Program-made: the position numbers and the translations under genes
In this document: positions 61,604 to 64,000 of the stretch, piece after piece
How positions within the stretch are numbered: position 1 is the stretch's first letter
Layout: each line of letters opens with the position of its first letter
The notes under the pieces: model-generated
Told to the model about the DNA's origin: nothing
Seen by the model: the letters and a program-made list of their open reading frames with translations, nothing else
Database searches by the model: none
Source: Xanthomonas sp. DAR 80977
GTDB lineage: Bacteria > Pseudomonadota > Gammaproteobacteria > Xanthomonadales > Xanthomonadaceae
Reading direction: 5' to 3'
Assembly (NCBI RefSeq): GCF_041240605.1
Contig: NZ_CP162487.1
Span: 3,727,001-3,791,000, forward strand
DNA: 64,000 bases

Positions 61604-62655
61604 CGCCCTGCTCCCGGCTCGGGCCGCCGCACCCAGCCGCGCACGCTGGCGCGGAACTGCGGCGATTGCAGCAGCATCACCGCGAACACCAGCAGCGCCT
61701 TGATCAGCATGTTGACCTGCGCCGGCACGCCGATCGCGTAGATCGTCGCGGTCAGGGTCTGGATGATCAGCGCGCCGATCAGGCTGCCGGCCAGGCTGAA
61801 GCGGCCGCCGTCGAGCAGCGTGCCGCCGAGAGTGACCGCCAGGATCGCGTCCAGCTCCATCAGCTGGCCGGCGTTGTTGGCGTCGGCGCTCTTGACGTTG
61901 GAACTGATCAGCAGCCCGGCCAGGCCGGCGCTGAACGCGCAGAACACGTACAGCAGCACCGCGATCAGCCGCGCCTTGACCCCGGCCACGCGCGCCGCGC
62001 GCGGGTTGTGCCCGATCGCGCGCACGAACAGGCCCAGCGCGGTGCGCCCGAGCAGCAGTTGCAGCACCACGAACACCGCCGCGACCACGAACAGCGCGAA
62101 CGGCAGGCCGAGCAGGAAGCCGTTGCCGAGGTAGAAGTACGGCGGGTAGTAGATGGTCAGGATCTGGCCGTCACCGATCAGCTGGGCCACGCCGCGCCCG
62201 GCCACCATCAGGATCAGCGTGGCGATGATCGGCTGCATGCCGACCTTGACCACCAGCAGGCCGTTCCACAGTCCGCACGCGGCGGCGACCAGCAGCGGCG
62301 CGGCGATCACCGCCCACAGCGGGAAGCGGCTGTGCTCGCCGCCGCCGATCATCCACGCCGCCACCGTGGCGGCGATCGCCACCACCGCGCCGACCGAGAT
62401 GTCCAGGCCGCGCACCGCGATCACCAGGGTCATGCCCAGCGCCACCAGCGCCAGCGGCGCGGCGCGGTTGCCGATGTCCACCAGGTTGCCGTACAGATGC
62501 CCGTCGCGCCATTGCAGCGCCAGGAAGCCGGGATTCCACAGGCCGTTGCCGAGCAGCAGCAGCGCCAGCGTCGCCAGCGGCCAGAACAACGGGTGGGCGA
62601 GGAGGCGCGCCGGCAGCCGCGGCGCGTTCGGCGACGGCGTGGCCGCCGCGCTCAT
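61600..62655 (-). CDS. ytfT: YtfT-type sugar ABC transporter permease
   Basis: Inner-membrane permease, 351 residues and about ten helices. Family motif set: DIGNRAAPLALVALGMTLVIAVRGLDISVGAVVAIAATVAAWM, GMQPIIATLILMVAGRGVAQLIGDGQILTIYYPPY, FVRAIGHNPRAARVAGVKA, MELDAILAVTLGGTLLDGGRFSLAGSLIGALIIQTLTATIYAIGVP. It pairs with YjfF to form the heterodimeric channel. Four-base ATGA overlap with the ATP-binding gene upstream and with YjfF downstream. Confidence 0.92.
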   Translation of the reverse strand: MSAAATPSPNAPRLPARLLAHPLFWPLATLALLLLGNGLWNPGFLALQWRDGHLYGNLVDIGNRAAPLALVALGMTLVIAVRGLDISVGAVVAIAATVAAWMIGGGEHSRFPLWAVIAAPLLVAAACGLWNGLLVVKVGMQPIIATLILMVAGRGVAQLIGDGQILTIYYPPYFYLGNGFLLGLPFALFVVAAVFVVLQLLLGRTALGLFVRAIGHNPRAARVAGVKARLIAVLLYVFCAFSAGLAGLLISSNVKSADANNAGQLMELDAILAVTLGGTLLDGGRFSLAGSLIGALIIQTLTATIYAIGVPAQVNMLIKALLVFAVMLLQSPQFRASVRGWVRRPEPGAGR

Positions 62656-64000
62656 GCCGCCGCGCTCCCGGCGATCAGCTCGAACACCGCGCGCTCGCCG
62701 CAGCCGCCCGGCAGTTCGCCGACCAGGCGCCGCTCGCGCAGCACCGCGATGCGGTCGGCGATGCGCTCGATCTCGGCGACTTCGGCGGAAATGAACAGTA
62801 CCGCCATGCCCTCGCGGGCCAGCGCCAGGATCCGGGTCATGATGTCCTGCTTGGCGGCGATGTCGATGCCGCGGGTGGGTTCGTCGAGGATCAGCAGCCG
62901 CGGCCGCGTCGCCAGCCAGCGCGCCAGCACCACTTTCTGCTGGTTGCCGCCGGACAGCAGGCCCACCGGCGTCTCCACGCTGGCGGTCTTGATGCCCAGC
63001 GCGTCCACGTAGCCCTGCGCGATGCGCACCTGTTCGGCCAGCGGCAGGAACCGGCGCAGGCCCATGCGCGCCTGCAGCGCCAGCACGATGTTCTCGCGCA
63101 CCGACAGCTCGGCGACGATGCCGTCGGTCTTGCGCTCTTCCGGGCACAGCGCCAGGCCGTGGCGGATCGCGTCGGGCGGGCCGCGCAGCGTCACCGCATG
63201 GCCGTCGATGGAGAGGCGGCCGCAGTCGGCGCGGTCCAGGCCGAACAGCAGCCGTGCCAGCTCGGTGCGGCCGGCGCCGAGCAGGCCGGCCAGGCCCAGC
63301 ACCTGGCCACGGCGCAGCTGCAGGTCGAGCGGATGCAGCTGGCCGCGCCGGCCCAGGCCCTGCGCCTGCAGCAGTACCGGCGCGTCTTCGGGCGGCGCTG
63401 CGTCCTCCGCCGCGGCGGCGGCCGCGGCCACGTCGAGTTCGCGCCCGACCATCGCCGCGATCAGCCGCGGCGCCGGCAGGTCCGCGGCCAGGTATTCGCC
63501 GACCAGGCGGCCGTTGCGCAGCACGCTGATGCGGTCGGACACCGCGTACACCTGGTCGAGGAAATGGGTCACGAACAGGATCGCCATGCCCTGCTCGCGC
63601 AGGCCGCGCATGACCCGGAACAGCTCTGCGACCTCGCCTTCGTCCAGGCTGGAGGTGGGTTCGTCGAGGATCAGCACCCGCGCCGACACGCTCAGCGCGC
63701 GCGCGATCGCCACCATCTGCTGCACCGCCACCGGATAGCTGGACAGCGCGCGGCGCACGTCGATGGCCACGCCCAGGTGCTGCAGGCAGTCGCGCGCCTC
63801 GCGCTCGACCCGGCGCCAGTCGATGCGCCGCGGCCAGCCCTTGAGCGGATAGCGGCCGGCGAAGATGTTCTCGGCCACCGACAGGTTCGGGCACAGGTTC
63901 ACTTCCTGGTACACGGTGCTGATGCCCAGCTGCTGCGCCTGCAGCGGCGAGCCCGGCGCAATCGCGTCGCCGCCCAGCGCCATGCGCCCGGCATCGGCCG
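62652..64000 (-). CDS. ytfR: YtfR-type sugar ABC transporter ATP-binding protein (5' end outside window)
   Basis: Tandem ATPase of a carbohydrate importer; about 449 C-terminal residues are visible, and the N-terminus with the first Walker A lies beyond position 64000. Visible in the first domain: QLGISTVYQEVNLCPNLSVAENIFAG, signature-like SSYPVAVQQMVAIARALS, Walker B VLILDEPTSSLDEGEV. The second domain contains LGLAGLLGAGRTELARLLFGLDRAD, signature LLSGGNQQKVVLARWL, Walker B LLILDEPTRGIDIAAK. The CPNLSVAENIF stretch matches YtfR closely. No periplasmic-binding gene (ytfQ) is visible; it may be upstream. Confidence 0.92.
   Translation of the reverse strand, partial: ADAGRMALGGDAIAPGSPLQAQQLGISTVYQEVNLCPNLSVAENIFAGRYPLKGWPRRIDWRRVEREARDCLQHLGVAIDVRRALSSYPVAVQQMVAIARALSVSARVLILDEPTSSLDEGEVAELFRVMRGLREQGMAILFVTHFLDQVYAVSDRISVLRNGRLVGEYLAADLPAPRLIAAMVGRELDVAAAAAAAEDAAPPEDAPVLLQAQGLGRRGQLHPLDLQLRRGQVLGLAGLLGAGRTELARLLFGLDRADCGRLSIDGHAVTLRGPPDAIRHGLALCPEERKTDGIVAELSVRENIVLALQARMGLRRFLPLAEQVRIAQGYVDALGIKTASVETPVGLLSGGNQQKVVLARWLATRPRLLILDEPTRGIDIAAKQDIMTRILALAREGMAVLFISAEVAEIERIADRIAVLRERRLVGELPGGCGERAVFELIAGSAAA

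Overview
The window is a very GC-rich chromosomal segment from a member of the Xanthomonadaceae, most likely Xanthomonas. Evidence: the rpoE-rseA-mucD-lepA-lepB block, a TonB-dependent receptor feeding plant cell-wall glycosidases, dispersed copies of a GTAGGAGCGGCTTCAGCCGCGAC-type REP element, and intergenic ATTGGGGATT and CCCCTCTCCC repeats. No tRNA, rRNA, CRISPR array, insertion sequence or prophage was recognised. The first and last genes (lepB, ytfR-like) run off the window.

Layout. 1-6000 (minus strand) holds the envelope-stress and secretion block: rpoE, rseA, mucD, a strong terminator, then lepA and lepB. 6.1-11.7 kb carries a FadB/FadJ-type beta-oxidation enzyme, a cation diffusion facilitator, and the divergent yeiH/yeiE pair. 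11.8-20.8 kb is a galactan locus: TonB receptor, GH53 endo-galactanase and GH2 beta-galactosidase in one operon, facing a GH29 alpha-L-fucosidase. 21-25.3 kb has mutS, a glutathione S-transferase and a WYL regulator. 25.6-29.1 kb encodes a 44-residue peptide followed by a 1100-residue membrane-anchored ClpB-like AAA+ protein whose C-terminus is a release-factor-2-like module without the GGQ domain. 29.1-34.3 kb has katG, hsp15 and a MATE transporter.

34.7-41.7 kb is the ffh / rpsP-rimM-trmD-rplS translation cluster, interrupted by a nitronate monooxygenase and a class IV aminotransferase, with a divergent ypjD-type cytochrome assembly gene. 41.8-45.1 kb has aldose 1-epimerase and GH51 arabinofuranosidase genes. 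45.2-47.9 kb has a small secreted protein and an EF-G paralogue preceded by a 9-codon leader ORF and hairpins. 48.5-56.4 kb is mixed accessory content: DJ-1/PfpI protein, GlxA-type regulator, M19-like dipeptidase, CPA2 antiporter, a LysR/DUF2798 divergent pair, a DUF4261-like protein and a second glutathione S-transferase. 56.6-64 kb is a tightly overlapping operon: YtfR-YtfT-YjfF-type furanose ABC transporter, GH127 beta-L-arabinofuranosidase and GH97 glycosidase.

How it fits together. The 12-20 kb and 42-64 kb carbohydrate genes look like parts of one programme for plant arabinogalactan and galactan side chains: outer-membrane uptake, backbone and side-chain cleavage, mutarotation, and inner-membrane import of furanose sugars. 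This is supported by a promoter-like motif, TCATTGG-N18-CCTATgCTCG, which occurs once upstream of the TonB receptor operon and twice upstream of the GH51 gene, always with an 18-nt spacer. The most unusual items are the AAA+/release-factor fusion, the leader-peptide region of the EF-G paralogue, and this shared motif.
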